Assembly (NCBI GenBank): GCA_000153445.1
Contig: CH672397.1
Span: 540,930-604,929, forward strand
Length of the DNA stretch: 64,000 bases
Reading direction: 5' to 3'
Source of the DNA: a gamma proteobacterium HTCC2207
GTDB taxonomy: Bacteria > Pseudomonadota > Gammaproteobacteria > Pseudomonadales > Porticoccaceae
The position numbers and the translations under genes are program-made. Below are positions 30,976 through 41,339 of the stretch, piece by piece (positions within the stretch are counted from its first letter, which is position 1; the number at the start of each line of letters is the position of its first letter). The notes beneath the pieces were generated by a model. That model was not told the DNA's origin and made no database searches. It saw nothing but the letters and a program-made list of their open reading frames with translations.

Positions 30976-33813
30976 CTACGCGTCTGGCGCCAGAGCTTCA
31001 TCGATAAATTGTTTTTGTTCTTCCAAGTGCGTAGACATATAGCCACAGGCTGGCGCAGCCGAGCTAATGCGACCTACATAACGCAGGTGCAGCATTGGAT
31101 CTATGCCCTGCAATACATGGCGCATATGATGTTGACTGCTGTACCAGGCACCCTGATTCATTGGTTCTTCTTGACACCAGATAACATCTTTAACATTGGT
31201 GAAGGGCTTCAATGCCGCTTCTAGCTCAACATCCGGGAAGGGGTAAAGCTGCTCAATACGCACCAGAGCAATATTGTCGATACCGCGAGCCATACGCTCT
31301 TCAAGCAGGTGGTAATAAACCTTACCGGAGCAGAGCACAACGCGAGTAACCTTGTCGGCATCGAGTTCGTTCTCACCGATTACATCTTGGAATTTGCCGC
31401 CGGCCAACTCTTCCAGAGACGAGGTTGCAAGTTTGTGACGCAGAATCCACTTGGGACTCATGATCACCAACGGCCGGCGCATTGGGCGAATTGCCTGACG
31501 CCGCAGCAAGTGGAATATCTGCGCTGGCGTTGTCGGGTTAACCACCTGCATATTGTGCTCAGCACAGAGCTGCAGGAAGCGCTCTAAGCGCGCCGAGGAA
31601 TGCTCTGGCCCCTGCCCTTCAAAACCGTGAGGCAACAGCATAGTCAAGCCAGATAGACGGCCCCACTTGTGCTCACCACTGGCGATAAACTGATCAATGA
31701 CCACTTGGGCGCCATTGGCAAAATCACCAAACTGCGCTTCCCAGATAATTAAACCTTTGGGTGCAGTCGTGGCATAGCCATATTCAAAAGCCAGCACCGC
31801 TTCTTCAGAGAGAACCGAGTCATAGATATCAAACTGTGGCTGATCGTCGGAGAGATTGGCCAGAGGCAGATAGGCCTCGCCATCTTTCTGGTTAAACACC
31901 ACCGCATGACGATGAGAGAAAGTGCCGCGACGTACATCCTGACCGGTAAAACGAATCGGATAGCCCTCGTCCAACAGCGTACCGTAGGCCAGTAACTCAG
32001 CCATACCCCAGTTCAGCGGCAGCGCGCCACCGGCCATTTTACGGCGGTCATCATAAATCTTGCTAACCTGACGCTGTACTTTAATACCGTCGGGAATATC
32101 AATAATCTTGGCAGCGACATCCTGCAGATTTTTAAGCTTCAAACCGGTATTGGCTGGCGTGCGCCAGTCGTGCCCCAGGTAAGGTTCCCAGTCGACAAAC
32201 AAGCTTGTGTCGGGCTCGCGCACCAGGTTGTGAACAACAAACTCGCCTTTATCTAATCGCGCTCGATAGTCATTGGACATCTCGTTAGATTGATCTTGAG
32301 TCACCACGCCTTCAGCGACCAACTTCTGCGAGTACAGCTCGCGAGTGGTTGAGTGCTTGCGAATCACGTCATACATCAACGGCTGAGTCGAAGACGGCTC
32401 ATCGGTCTCGTTGTGACCGCGACGGCGGTAGCAAACTAGATCGATCACCACGTCTTTGCCAAACTCATAGCGATAGTCTGTGGCCAGCATCGCAGCAAAC
32501 ATTACTGCATCTGGATTGTCACCATTAACGTGCAGGATTGGCGCCTGAACCATCTTGGCAATATCAGTGCAGTACTCAGTTGAGCGAGCATCTTCCTGGC
32601 GGCTAGTGGTAAAGCCAACCTGGTTGTTAATTACAATATGAATCGAGCCGCCGGTTTTATAGGCGCGAGTCTGGGATAGCTGGAACGTTTCCATAACCAC
32701 ACCCTGACCGGCGAATGCCGCATCACCGTGCATCAGGATAGGAACAACTTTCTCACCCGTTTTGTCGTCTCGACGGTCTTGGCGAGCGCGGCCAGAGCCA
32801 ATTACAACCGGGCAGGAAATTTCAAGGTGCGATGGGTTAAAGCCCAGTGCCATATGCACTTCGCCACCTGGAGTCATCACATTGGATGAAAAACCCTGGT
32901 GATATTTCACATCGCCCGAGGTATTAACCAGACGCTTGCCTTCAAATTCTTCGAAAAGCTCCGCCGGATTTTTACCGAGAATATTGACCAGAACATTGAG
33001 ACGACCGCGGTGAGCCATGGCCATCACAATTTCTTTGCCGCCATATTCACCGGCGCGACGCACTAGGCAGTCGAGAAGAGGAATTAAGCTCTCACCACCC
33101 TCGAGACCAAAACGCTTGGTGCCGGGGTATTTTGAATCCAGATGTTTTTCCAAGCCTTCAGCAGCGGTCAAGCGGTTGAGTACATCAACTCGCGCCTCAT
33201 CGCCGTAGGTTGGCTTGGAGCGCACGCTTTCAAAGCGCTGTGCCAACCACTGCTTCTCGGAAAACGACGTAATGTGCATATACTCGGCACCGAGGGAACC
33301 GCAGTAAGTCTCTTCTAGAGATTCAACGATCTCACGCAACGTGGCTTCCTGCTTGCCAAAATACAACGGGCCAGTCTGAAATGTGGTATCCAAATCAGCG
33401 TCTGTGAGGCCATGAAAATGCAAGTCTAGATCGGGCACATGTTCGCGAACCATCAATCCCAAAGGATCGAGATTGGCCTTCTGATGTCCACGGAAGCGGT
33501 AGGAGCTGATTAACTGAACAACCTTGACCTGCTTGCGCTCATGCTCAAGGTGAATACCACCGGAGCCTGGTGCTGGCGTTGGACGGGCCTGACGGCGACC
33601 GAGCAGCTCAAAATGCTGAACGATGGTGGCATGGGAAATATCGGGAGCGGTACTGCCATTGGTGCGTGGCAAGGTGTCAAAAAAGCTACTCCACTGCTCT
33701 GGAACCGCATTGCGATCGTGCAAATAGGTGTCGTAGAGATCTTCTATATAAGCAGCGTTACCACCGGAAAAGTGCGAGGAGCGAAGAAATTGCTCCATAG
33801 GGCCCTCAGGCAT
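30976..33813 (-). CDS. sucA: 2-oxoglutarate dehydrogenase E1
   Basis: SucA is the thiamine diphosphate-dependent decarboxylase of the complex. The N-terminus (SSHFSGGNAAYIEDLYDTYL) is the short family-specific segment that binds E2. Conserved blocks include MAMAHRGRLNVLVNILGK, GDAAFAGQGVVMETFQLS (ThDP/Mg site), RRGHNETDEPSSTQPLMY and FTGQDVRRGTFSHRHAV. At 945 residues it is slightly longer than E. coli (933). The start at 33813 has GGGGAA upstream; an ATG five codons later is a possible alternative. A hairpin separates it from sdhB. Confidence 0.98.
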   Translation of the reverse strand: MPEGPMEQFLRSSHFSGGNAAYIEDLYDTYLHDRNAVPEQWSSFFDTLPRTNGSTAPDISHATIVQHFELLGRRQARPTPAPGSGGIHLEHERKQVKVVQLISSYRFRGHQKANLDPLGLMVREHVPDLDLHFHGLTDADLDTTFQTGPLYFGKQEATLREIVESLEETYCGSLGAEYMHITSFSEKQWLAQRFESVRSKPTYGDEARVDVLNRLTAAEGLEKHLDSKYPGTKRFGLEGGESLIPLLDCLVRRAGEYGGKEIVMAMAHRGRLNVLVNILGKNPAELFEEFEGKRLVNTSGDVKYHQGFSSNVMTPGGEVHMALGFNPSHLEISCPVVIGSGRARQDRRDDKTGEKVVPILMHGDAAFAGQGVVMETFQLSQTRAYKTGGSIHIVINNQVGFTTSRQEDARSTEYCTDIAKMVQAPILHVNGDNPDAVMFAAMLATDYRYEFGKDVVIDLVCYRRRGHNETDEPSSTQPLMYDVIRKHSTTRELYSQKLVAEGVVTQDQSNEMSNDYRARLDKGEFVVHNLVREPDTSLFVDWEPYLGHDWRTPANTGLKLKNLQDVAAKIIDIPDGIKVQRQVSKIYDDRRKMAGGALPLNWGMAELLAYGTLLDEGYPIRFTGQDVRRGTFSHRHAVVFNQKDGEAYLPLANLSDDQPQFDIYDSVLSEEAVLAFEYGYATTAPKGLIIWEAQFGDFANGAQVVIDQFIASGEHKWGRLSGLTMLLPHGFEGQGPEHSSARLERFLQLCAEHNMQVVNPTTPAQIFHLLRRQAIRPMRRPLVIMSPKWILRHKLATSSLEELAGGKFQDVIGENELDADKVTRVVLCSGKVYYHLLEERMARGIDNIALVRIEQLYPFPDVELEAALKPFTNVKDVIWCQEEPMNQGAWYSSQHHMRHVLQGIDPMLHLRYVGRISSAAPACGYMSTHLEEQKQFIDEALAPDA

Positions 33814-33886
33814 TACTGTTATTCCCCATTCAGGTGGTCAAAATTGGCTAGTTTAATGGGCCGGTATTCTAAACCTCTAATACAGA

Positions 33887-33910
33887 AACGGCCAGTAAAA
33901 ACTGGCCGTT
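33887..33910. terminator. Perfect hairpin between sdhB and sucA
   Basis: AACGGCCAGT-AAAA-ACTGGCCGTT is a perfect ten-pair stem with a four-base loop in the 145-base sdhB-sucA gap. On the minus strand no long T-run follows the stem, so it is more likely an RNA-stabilising or processing hairpin, or a weak attenuator, than a full terminator. Confidence 0.65.
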
Positions 33911-33958
33911 AGGGTAAAGCAAATCACTACCACCCTTCTGACAGGGGGTATTTGTCTC

Positions 33959-34663
33959 TTAAGTCGCAGTTCTGACCAACATATCGCGGATATGACCGAT
34001 TGCTTTAGTCGGGTTTAGCCCTTTTGGACAGACCTGAACGCAGTTCATGATGCCGTGACAGCGGAACACACTGAAGGGGTCGTCAAGATTAGCAAGACGC
34101 GCTTCAGTAGCAGTGTCGCGACTGTCCGCCAAAAAGCGATAGGCCTGCAATAGACCAGATGGACCGATAAATTTATCCGGGTTCCACCAAAACGAAGGAC
34201 AGGCTGTTGAACAGCAGGCACAGAGAATGCACTCATAGAGTCCATCTAACTTTGCCCGCTCCTCTTGAGACTGCAGACGCTCAATGGCCGGCGCTGGCGT
34301 GTTGTTGATCATGTAGGGCTGGATCTTCTCGTACTGAGCATAGAACTGGCTCATATCGATAACCAGATCTCTGATCACCGGCAAACCGGGCAGCGGACGA
34401 ATCACTAACTTGCCCTTCTTAACCGCTTCAGACAGAGGCGTAACGCAGGCCAGTCCATTTTTACCGGAGATATTCATGCCGTCAGAACCACAGACGCCTT
34501 CGCGACATGAACGACGGAAGACCAGAGTGGGATCTTCGATCTTGAGTTTCTCAAGCACATCCAAAACCATGACATCTTTGCCCTGAGTGTCGAACTCAAA
34601 GTCTTGCATATAAGGCTCAGAGTCAACTTCTGGGTTATAGCGATAAATACTTACATTTAACAT
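33959..34663 (-). CDS. sdhB: Succinate dehydrogenase iron-sulfur subunit
   Basis: SdhB carries electrons from the flavin to ubiquinone through three clusters. The [2Fe-2S] cysteines are in CREGVCGSDGMNISGKNGLA, and the [4Fe-4S] and [3Fe-4S] ligands in CILCACCSTACPSFW and CHGIMNCVQVCPKGLNP. Length 234 is normal. It follows sdhA by 16 bases and is the last sdh gene before sucA. Complex II is in the cytoplasmic membrane with SdhB facing the cytoplasm. Confidence 0.98.
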   Translation of the reverse strand: MLNVSIYRYNPEVDSEPYMQDFEFDTQGKDVMVLDVLEKLKIEDPTLVFRRSCREGVCGSDGMNISGKNGLACVTPLSEAVKKGKLVIRPLPGLPVIRDLVIDMSQFYAQYEKIQPYMINNTPAPAIERLQSQEERAKLDGLYECILCACCSTACPSFWWNPDKFIGPSGLLQAYRFLADSRDTATEARLANLDDPFSVFRCHGIMNCVQVCPKGLNPTKAIGHIRDMLVRTAT

Positions 34664-34679
34664 AATCTGTCAGCCCCTA

Positions 34680-36452
34680 TTAATAGGTACGAATTTGAGG
34701 TTCAAAAGCTTCGCGTGTCTTCAGGTTGAAGTTGACACCGCGCTTGCCCACTCGCTTATCGGAGGGGAAGAACACAGAGTGACACAACCAGTTAACATCA
34801 TCGCGCTCTTGAAAGTCTTCGCGGGCGTGAGCGCCGCGGCTTTCGGTGCGCGCTTCAGCAGTAATTGCTGTTGCTTCAGCCACTTCAAATAGATTTTGCA
34901 GCTCCAGCGCTTCGATACGTGACGTATTAAAGGCGTTACTCTTATCGCCCAGGGCAACATTTTTGATCCGTGGACGCAGCGCTGCCAGCTTGGCAATGCC
35001 CTCCTGCATAAAGTCACCGCGACGGAAGACGCCGAAGTAATTTTGCATAATGGTCTGCAGCTCAGCGCGTAGCACTGAGGCATTCTCGCCACCGGTGGAA
35101 TCATTTAGGTGGTTCAAGCCGGCCATAGCCGCTTCAATATCTGCTTCACTGGCGTCTTTCAGGTCAATGCCTTCACGCAGCTGCTGCTCAATAAACATGC
35201 CCGATGCGCGACCGAATACCACCAGATCAAGCAGTGAGTTGCCACCCAGACGGTTGGCACCGTGAACCGATACACAGGCTGCTTCGCCACAGGCGTAAAA
35301 GCCTTCGATCACATGGTCATTGCCTTCGCCGTCAACAGTCAGAGCCTGGCCGTTAACGTTAGTGGGAATGCCACCCATCATGTAGTGACAGGTAGGTACC
35401 ACTGGAATCGGCTCTTTAACCGGATCCGCGTGAGCAAAGGTACGAGAGAGCTCAAGAATACCCGGCAACTTAGCGTTGAGAGTTTCTTCGCCCAGATGAT
35501 CAAGCTTGAGGTAGACGTGATCGCCATCTGGACCACAGCCGCGACCTTCGAGAATCTCCAGAACCATAGAGCGTGCAACCACATCGCGGCCGGCAAGGTC
35601 TTTGGCATTGGGTGCGTAACGCTCCATAAAGCGCTCGCCATCCTTATTCACCAGATACCCACCTTCACCACGACAACCCTCGGTTACCAGGGTGCCAGCA
35701 CCGTGAATACCGGTGGGGTGGAACTGCCACATTTCGATATCTTGGACCGGGAAGCCAGCGCGCAGCGCCATACCAATTCCGTCACCCGTACAGATATGAG
35801 CGTTGGTAGTAGACGCATAAATACGCCCTGCTCCGCCGGTGGCAAATACAGTGGCTTTCGACTTAACGTAGACCGTCTCGCCGGTTTCAATATTCAGCGC
35901 AACCACACCCACAACAGCGTTGTCGGCATTCTTAACTATATCGACGGCAAACCATTCGTTTAAAAAGGTTGTCTCATTTTTCAGATTGCCCTGATACAGC
36001 GTGTGCAGCAGTGCGTGACCTGTGCGGTCAGCTGCAGCACAGGTACGAGCGGCTTGACCACCCTTACCAAAGTCTTTCGACTGGCCGCCAAAGGGGCGCT
36101 GGTAGATACGGCCTTGTTCGGTGCGCGAGAATGGCAGACCCATGTGCTCAAGCTCGAAGATCGCTTCCGGGCCGGTCTGACACATATACTCAATCGCCTC
36201 CTGATCACCAATAAAGTCAGCGCCCTTAATGGTGTCATACATATGCCACTGCCACTGATCATTGGGATCATCGCTGGCGATAGCACAGGTAATGCCACCC
36301 TGAGCGGAAACAGTGTGCGAACGTGTTGGAAATACTTTGGTGATTACTGCAGTTTTGTATCCAGACTGCGCCAGCTGCAATGCAGCGCGCATTCCGGACC
36401 CGCCGCCGCCGACAATTACGGCGTCGAAAGTCATAGTTCTGATGTTAGCCAT
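34680..36452 (-). CDS. sdhA: Succinate dehydrogenase flavoprotein subunit
   Basis: SdhA oxidises succinate to fumarate with covalently bound FAD. The dinucleotide motif is [17 protein letters not shown], the FAD-attachment histidine lies in [14 protein letters not shown], and the substrate motifs include [20 protein letters not shown] and the catalytic Arg region [15 protein letters not shown]. The 590-residue length is normal. It is four bases after sdhD's stop within the operon sdhCDAB. Confidence 0.98.
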   Translation of the reverse strand: MANIRTMTFDAVIVGGGGSGMRAALQLAQSGYKTAVITKVFPTRSHTVSAQGGITCAIASDDPNDQWQWHMYDTIKGADFIGDQEAIEYMCQTGPEAIFELEHMGLPFSRTEQGRIYQRPFGGQSKDFGKGGQAARTCAAADRTGHALLHTLYQGNLKNETTFLNEWFAVDIVKNADNAVVGVVALNIETGETVYVKSKATVFATGGAGRIYASTTNAHICTGDGIGMALRAGFPVQDIEMWQFHPTGIHGAGTLVTEGCRGEGGYLVNKDGERFMERYAPNAKDLAGRDVVARSMVLEILEGRGCGPDGDHVYLKLDHLGEETLNAKLPGILELSRTFAHADPVKEPIPVVPTCHYMMGGIPTNVNGQALTVDGEGNDHVIEGFYACGEAACVSVHGANRLGGNSLLDLVVFGRASGMFIEQQLREGIDLKDASEADIEAAMAGLNHLNDSTGGENASVLRAELQTIMQNYFGVFRRGDFMQEGIAKLAALRPRIKNVALGDKSNAFNTSRIEALELQNLFEVAEATAITAEARTESRGAHAREDFQERDDVNWLCHSVFFPSDKRVGKRGVNFNLKTREAFEPQIRTY

Positions 36453-36456
36453 TTAC

Positions 36457-36825
36457 TTAGATTCCCCAGAGAATATCGATAGCCCAGATCACGTATAGCA
36501 AGGTAATTGCTATCATGCCCAACTGAAAAATAATACGCAGTGCAGTGGCTTTTGGCCCAATCAATCGCACGGTTACATAGTCGGTTAAAACACACCACAT
36601 TCCAATCCAAGCATGAGCCGCAATCGACAGTATGGTCAGCAGACTAAACATTCGCATTGGCAGGGAGCTGTTTAAAGCCGCCCAGTCTGCGTAGTTAAGC
36701 TCGGGCGTCAGCATTAGGTAGCCGACAATAAAGATCAGGTATGCGCTCATCACATAGGCTGAGACCCGTGCAATCAGCCAATCGGACAAACCACTGCGCC
36801 CGAGGCTCGTGACTGTAGTTACCAT
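36457..36825 (-). CDS. sdhD: Succinate dehydrogenase membrane anchor subunit
   Basis: SdhD helps bind ubiquinone and haem b in the membrane. Starting at the ATG at 36825 gives 122 residues with three membrane helices; AHAWIGMWCVLTDYV contains the haem-ligand His region and the Tyr-containing stretch typical of SdhD. This start overlaps the end of sdhC by seven bases (ATGGTAA), a tight coupling that favours it over the longer reading, whose N-terminus would be encoded entirely within sdhC. Confidence 0.94.
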   Translation of the reverse strand: MVTTVTSLGRSGLSDWLIARVSAYVMSAYLIFIVGYLMLTPELNYADWAALNSSLPMRMFSLLTILSIAAHAWIGMWCVLTDYVTVRLIGPKATALRIIFQLGMIAITLLYVIWAIDILWGI

Positions 36826-37202
36826 AAGAAAACCCACCCTGTGATTAGTACAATAATGACGGCAGCGACTACCACTGCAACCCAAGCTGTTGCGCGGCCG
36901 GTTTCAAAGGAATCTTCACCAAAACCCAGATCCATAATCAGGTGCCGAACACCCATGACCGCATGGTAGGCCAGCGCAGCCAAGCTGCCCCAGATAATAA
37001 ATTGGCACAATGGATTGGCGAACAACGCTTTAACCTCTTCAAAGCCCTGCTCTGAAGAGAGACTACCTTCAAGCAGCCAGAGAAAGATTGCGACGGAGAA
37101 AAACAAAATCACACCAGAGACCCGGTGCAAAATCGAAACGTAGGAGGTTATTGGAAGCCTAATGGTTCCAAGATCTAGATTAACAGGTCTTTTTTTATCC
37201 AC
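36819..37202 (-). CDS. sdhC: Succinate dehydrogenase cytochrome b556 subunit
   Basis: SdhC is the larger cytochrome subunit, with three membrane helices. The N-terminal RPVNLDLGTIRLPITSYVSI followed by LHRVSGVILF is the family signature, and the haem ligand His is in YHAVMGVRHLIMDLG. It begins with GTG (37202). It is the first gene of the sdhCDAB-sucAB-lpdA-sucCD run and so is next to the operon promoter. Confidence 0.96.
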   Translation of the reverse strand: MDKKRPVNLDLGTIRLPITSYVSILHRVSGVILFFSVAIFLWLLEGSLSSEQGFEEVKALFANPLCQFIIWGSLAALAYHAVMGVRHLIMDLGFGEDSFETGRATAWVAVVVAAVIIVLITGWVFLW

Positions 37203-37670
37203 GGCGGGTATTACCTTAAAAGTAGTGTTCCAACAAACGGAGATGAATTTAATCTGAATTCAATTAACGTTAAGCAACTTATTACAATGTAGAGTCAAGA
37301 GATACTGGGCATCACAAAGAAGGTTGACGAGCAGTACGTTGATGGCGCAGCAGTATAGTTACAAGGTTGTCTAAATTCAATCCGCAGAACTGAAACAAAC
37401 TCGAAAACAACGACGCCTAAAAAGTCGTAAAAAGACCAGGGACTGACACCTTGCTCAGAGCCACCCTGCAACCCGAGGAAAATCATCACTCAGATCATCA
37501 GCGCGCATTTTGCTGATGAATAGCCGCTATCGGACTGGCCCGATTAGACTGCTATAAATGCGGTTTTTAAGCCGCCTGCAGACCAGCCAGAGTTGACAAT
37601 TTTCCGCGAACATCTATAGTTGCTCCTCGAAATTTTGCCCTAACCATCAAGTTGCAACAGAGGATCCTGC
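37203..37670. promoter_or_regulatory. Divergent sdhC-gltA regulatory region (468 bases)
   Basis: No gene is visible; a 64-codon open frame here has no family features. The region must hold the promoters of the sdh-suc operon (minus) and gltA (plus). A minus-strand TTGACT (37293-37298) is a possible -35 for sdh, though no good -10 lies at the right distance. The gltA promoter is clear and listed separately. In many gammaproteobacteria this gap is controlled by CRP, ArcA and an iron-dependent small RNA; no such site was identified by eye. Confidence 0.55.
37593..37620 (+). promoter_or_regulatory. Sigma-70 promoter of gltA
   Basis: A perfect -35 hexamer TTGACA is followed after 16 bases by TATAGT. 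The pair lies 50 bases before the gltA ATG, on the correct strand, giving a leader of about 45 bases. This is the strongest housekeeping promoter seen in the window. Confidence 0.8.
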
Positions 37671-38957
37671 ATGAGTAATCGTAAAGCTACCCTAACTATC
37701 GAAGGTCAAGCTCCCATTGAGCTGCCGATTCTTAAGGGCACACTAGGCCAAGACGTCATAGATATAGGCACCTTGGGCTCACATAATGTCTTTACCTATG
37801 ATCCCGGATTCTCAGCAACGGCGGCCTGTCAGTCTGATATTACCTATATCGACGGCAACAAAGGCATATTGCTTCACCGCGGTTACCCGATTGAGCAGTT
37901 GGCCGAAAAATCAGATTATCTAGAGACCTGCTACTTGCTTCTCGAGGGCGCCTTGCCCAATGCTGAAGAGAAGGCAGAGTTCGTTAATACCATCAAATAC
38001 CACACCATGGTAAACCGTTCAGTTGAGCACTTTATCAGTGGATTTCGCTATGACGCGCACCCAATGGCCATGCTTGTGGGTGTCGTTGGCGCGATGTCTT
38101 CGTTTTATCATGACTCGCTGGACATTAATAATGAAGAGCACCGCAAGATTTCCGCTCATCGCTTGATCGCCAAGATTCCAACCATTGCCGCAATGTGCCA
38201 CAAGCATTTCACCGGCCAGCCATTTATCTACCCAGATAACTCTCTATCTTACTCAGAGAACTTCCTGCATATGATGTTTGGCACGCCCTGCGAGCCCTAC
38301 GTCGTTCAGCCGGCGATTGCCAAAGCGATGGACCGCATCTTCCTGTTGCACGCAGATCACGAGCAAAACGCCTCTACGTCAACAGTACGTCTGGCTGGCT
38401 CCACTGGCGCCAACCCATTCTCTTGTATAGCGGCTGGTATCGCTGCACTCTGGGGACCTGCTCATGGCGGCGCCAACGAAGCAGTACTGGATATGTTGGA
38501 AGAGATTGGACACGAAGACAATATCGAAGCCTATGTCGCCAAAGCGAAAGACAAGAGTGACCCATTCCGCCTGATGGGCTTTGGTCACCGCGTTTATAAG
38601 AATCACGATCCCCGCGCCACGGTTATGCGCGAGAGCTGCGATGAAGTTCTGGCGGTATTGGGACTGGAGAACGATCCCCTGTTCCGTCTGGCTAAGAAAC
38701 TGGAAAAGATCGCTCTTGAAGATGAATACTTTATCAGCAAGAAGCTCTACCCCAATGTCGACTTCTACTCCGGTATTATTTTGAAGGCACTGGGTATTCC
38801 AGTTGAAATGTTCACCGTGATTTTTGCCACGGGTCGCACCGTTGGCTGGATCTCACACTGGAACGAGATGATCACTCACCCATACCGCATTGGCCGTCCT
38901 CGTCAGCTTTACACGGGTGCTGATGTGCGTGACTACCCGGCAATGGATGATCGTTAA
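37671..38957 (+). CDS. gltA: Citrate synthase (type II)
   Basis: GltA condenses acetyl-CoA and oxaloacetate to citrate. The protein is 428 residues, the length of the hexameric NADH-regulated type II enzyme. Catalytic residues are in [15 protein letters not shown] (His), [14 protein letters not shown] (His) and [16 protein letters not shown] (Asp). Motifs of the N-terminal regulatory domain, including [20 protein letters not shown], are present. It is divergent from sdhC, the classic gammaproteobacterial layout, and ends in a strong bidirectional terminator. Confidence 0.98.
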   Translation: MSNRKATLTIEGQAPIELPILKGTLGQDVIDIGTLGSHNVFTYDPGFSATAACQSDITYIDGNKGILLHRGYPIEQLAEKSDYLETCYLLLEGALPNAEEKAEFVNTIKYHTMVNRSVEHFISGFRYDAHPMAMLVGVVGAMSSFYHDSLDINNEEHRKISAHRLIAKIPTIAAMCHKHFTGQPFIYPDNSLSYSENFLHMMFGTPCEPYVVQPAIAKAMDRIFLLHADHEQNASTSTVRLAGSTGANPFSCIAAGIAALWGPAHGGANEAVLDMLEEIGHEDNIEAYVAKAKDKSDPFRLMGFGHRVYKNHDPRATVMRESCDEVLAVLGLENDPLFRLAKKLEKIALEDEYFISKKLYPNVDFYSGIILKALGIPVEMFTVIFATGRTVGWISHWNEMITHPYRIGRPRQLYTGADVRDYPAMDDR

Positions 38958-38982
38958 GCTCTGGTTATTTGTGCAAAGCATT

Positions 38983-39010
38983 AAAAAAGGCAGCCTAGGC
39001 TGCCTTTTTT
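38983..39010. terminator. Bidirectional intrinsic terminator between gltA and miaE
   Basis: AAAAAAGGCAGCC / GGCTGCCTTTTTT is an almost perfect palindrome with T-runs on both strands, serving gltA (plus) and miaE (minus), whose genes converge here. Confidence 0.93.
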
Positions 39011-39040
39011 AATGTCGCTGCAATAATGTTTGGATAATCC

Positions 39041-39676
39041 CTAGGCAACGGGACCAGAGTGAAAGCGGAATTGCGTATCCGGCGACTCAATCAGTTCTCG
39101 CTCGCGCTGGGCAATCAGCTCAATGCGGTCATCAATAGACTTCGCTCCGGCAGCGGTTTTCGCCAATTTTAAATAATCTTGGTAGTGCCGTGCCTCAGAC
39201 TTCAGTAACGACATATAGAACTTTTCCAGCTCGGCATCCAGATGCGGAGCTAAGAGAGCAAAACGCTCACAGGAACGGGCTTCAATAAAGGCACCAATAA
39301 TCAGCACATCCACCAGCTTATCGGGATCATCTCGGCGCGCTAAATCGCGAAGACCTGCAGCATAGCGTGACGCGGCAACGTGCTCGTAGGGAATCTTACG
39401 GCGCTTCATCAGAGCGATTACCTGCTCGAAATGGCGCATCTCTTCGCGAGCTAAGCGCGACATTTTATTCAGCAGTTCGAAATTATCGGTGTAGCGATTG
39501 ATTAGGCTCAACGCTGTGCTGGCCGCTTTCTTTTCGCAGTTGGCATGGTCAACAAGCATGACCCGCTGATTTTCAAGCGCATTTTCAATCCAGCGCTGTG
39601 GCGTCGGGCAGGGTAAAAAGGCTTTTATTTCGTCTAGGGCCGAAGTGGCTGATGCTGCAGCGGAAGGCACTGTCAT
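39041..39676 (-). CDS. miaE: tRNA 2-methylthio-N6-isopentenyladenosine-37 hydroxylase
   Basis: MiaE is a di-iron monooxygenase that hydroxylates the isopentenyl group of ms2i6A37 in tRNAs reading UNN codons. The ferritin-like iron ligands are visible: VDHANCEKKAA, REEMRHFEQV, EARSCERFALL and SEARHYQDYL, each on its own helix. The 211-residue length fits. MiaE is limited to some bacteria, including pseudomonads and Salmonella; it depends on the unlinked miaA and miaB. It converges with gltA. Confidence 0.93.
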   Translation of the reverse strand: MTVPSAAASATSALDEIKAFLPCPTPQRWIENALENQRVMLVDHANCEKKAASTALSLINRYTDNFELLNKMSRLAREEMRHFEQVIALMKRRKIPYEHVAASRYAAGLRDLARRDDPDKLVDVLIIGAFIEARSCERFALLAPHLDAELEKFYMSLLKSEARHYQDYLKLAKTAAGAKSIDDRIELIAQRERELIESPDTQFRFHSGPVA

Positions 39677-39795
39677 TTAATACTCATTTTCATTGTGTTT
39701 TATTTAATAGCACTCAAACCGATATTCCCTAGCAGAGCCGAAGCATCTCAACCGCTAAGATTCCACATTGGCATCCGCCCAAATAAAGCAGGCAG

Positions 39796-39863
39796 TTACA
39801 AAAACAAGAGGTTACAAAAATAAGAGGTTTCAAAACATAAAAAACCCCACTCTCGTGGGGTTT
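39796..39863 (-). terminator. Terminator downstream of the aldehyde dehydrogenase remnant, with 16-bp duplication
   Basis: AAACCCCAC-TCTC-GTGGGGTTT (39841-39863) is a nine-pair hairpin; on the minus strand a run of six Ts follows. Just beyond it, 39796-39827 contains two nearly identical 16-base units (TTACAAAAACAAGAGG). The terminator still looks functional although its gene is broken. Confidence 0.8.
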
Positions 39864-39925
39864 CTATTACCTAATACGGTCTAGGGGCTAGTCTAGCTAA
39901 ACTCATCTAAAAAGCCCAGAGCAAC

Positions 39926-40543
39926 CTAAGTAAAGCACATCACCGTACTCACCGCAGTATAAGCCGCCAGTCCCGCGATACCGGCTTCAAAGCCAAAGCC
40001 TGACTGCTTGTGGGCCTCAATTGTAATTGCCACATTGCCACCAGAAGGCGTGCCCGTTGCAAACATCTGAATAATACCAGCAGCCAGCTCCTCGCCCATA
40101 CGCTGAACGCGGCCAACATTCTGTGTCGCCACATAAGCCGCCAAACCAAAGCAAGTGCCATTGGCAATCTCCAGCGCCTCAGCTTCATCTTTAAAGCCAA
40201 TCACCGAGAGTACTGGACCAAATATCTCCTCTTGGGCAATGCGATCACCTGCACCGACCTGATCAAATATCGCTGGCTTAACATAAAAACCACCGGTTTC
40301 CTGCAACACCTGCTCGCCGCCATAAATTAACTTGGCGCCATCGGCTTTGCCGGTTTCAATATAGCCCAGCACCTTATTCATATGGGCTTCATTTATCAGC
40401 GCACCGAAGGTACAGTTATTGTCTAGAGGATCCTGGGGCACAATCTTGGCCACATGCTCCAAAATCTTAGGCATTAGCTTTTCACGAATACCGTCTTGCA
40501 CTAACAGCCTTGTACCAGCCACACAGAGCGCACCCTCATTAGG
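39926..40543 (-). pseudogene. Aldehyde dehydrogenase, C-terminal fragment
   Basis: The minus strand reads about 205 codons of the C-terminal catalytic and oligomerisation part of an NAD(P)-dependent aldehyde dehydrogenase of the kind acting on aminoaldehydes. Homology begins at NEGALCVAGTRLLV, which contains the catalytic Cys, and includes AQEEIFGPVLSVIGF. The whole NAD-binding N-terminal part (about 300 residues, with the catalytic Glu) is missing: an in-frame stop lies at 40559-40561, inside a degenerate copy of the dispersed type A repeat. The downstream terminator is intact. This is best read as a gene truncated by a repeat-associated deletion. Confidence 0.85.
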
Positions 40544-40582
40544 GATCGCTGGGCCCTGTCAGGATGCTGGCCGAGGATGACA
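40544..40582 (-). repeat. Degenerate type A repeat at the aldehyde dehydrogenase breakpoint
   Basis: GGATCGCTGGGCCCTGTCAG then GATG matches most of the type A element (CGTCGCTGCGCTCTGTCGGG then ATG) and is followed by GGATGACA. It sits exactly between the nfuA stop and the first homologous codon of the truncated gene. Confidence 0.65.
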
Positions 40583-40591
40583 CGGCTTGGG

Positions 40592-41173
40592 TTACATATA
40601 GGCGTTGCTGGTATCGGTATGGTCAGTGACATCACGGACGCCCTTTAACTCAGGAATTTTTTCCATCAAGGTCTTTTCAACACCCTCTTTCAGCGTCATT
40701 GAAACCGCCGAACAACCCTGACAACCACCACCAAACTCCAGTACCGCAAAGCCTTCATCCATCTCCGACAGCGACACTACGCCACCGTGAGAGGCCAACC
40801 CTGGGTTAATCTCGTTATACAGCAGATAGTTAATACGATCTTCAATGGGGCTATCGTCGTTCACATTGGGCAGTCTTGAGTTAGGCGCACGAATCGTCAG
40901 CTGACCACCAAACTTATCTTCGGCGAAATCGACCTTGGCTTCATCGAGAAAGGCAATACTACGCTGCTCAAAGTAAGCGCTAAACGCATCGTACTCAACG
41001 ACCATATCTTCTTCGTTATGTTCGCCGGGACGGCTGTAAGCAATGCAGGTCTCAGCTTTTGGAGTACCGGGATCAGAGACAAACATGCGAATACCAATGC
41101 CTTCGCAGTTCTGTTTTTCCAGTAATCCAGCAAGGTATTTTTGCGCTGATTCGGTGATGGTTACGTTGAGCAT
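40592..41173 (-). CDS. nfuA: Fe/S biogenesis protein NfuA
   Basis: NfuA carries and delivers [4Fe-4S] clusters to target enzymes, especially under oxidative stress or iron limitation. The N-terminal half is a degenerate A-type carrier domain, and the C-terminal Nfu domain holds the cluster cysteines Cys151 and Cys154 in [19 protein letters not shown]. Length 193 is close to E. coli NfuA (191). It is divergent from metH across a 213-base gap. Possible clients in this window include LeuC and SdhB. Confidence 0.96.
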   Translation of the reverse strand: MLNVTITESAQKYLAGLLEKQNCEGIGIRMFVSDPGTPKAETCIAYSRPGEHNEEDMVVEYDAFSAYFEQRSIAFLDEAKVDFAEDKFGGQLTIRAPNSRLPNVNDDSPIEDRINYLLYNEINPGLASHGGVVSLSEMDEGFAVLEFGGGCQGCSAVSMTLKEGVEKTLMEKIPELKGVRDVTDHTDTSNAYM

Positions 41174-41339
41174 AAGGTTTCCTAAAATCTGCAGTGACAG
41201 CCTGACCGAGCGATTTAATCTACGCTGCCTAAGCTTGAGTAATTAAGTCAAGTATTTTACGCCATATAGAGGCCCAGACGAAACCCTCTTTTGGTTTTAA
41301 AGGTCGCTTTTTTAAAATACTTTGGTATCATACCCATCC

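Noticed and set aside
37295-37489. 64-codon minus-strand open frame between sdhC and gltA
   Set aside because: No ribosome site, no recognisable motif, and it occupies the divergent promoter region.
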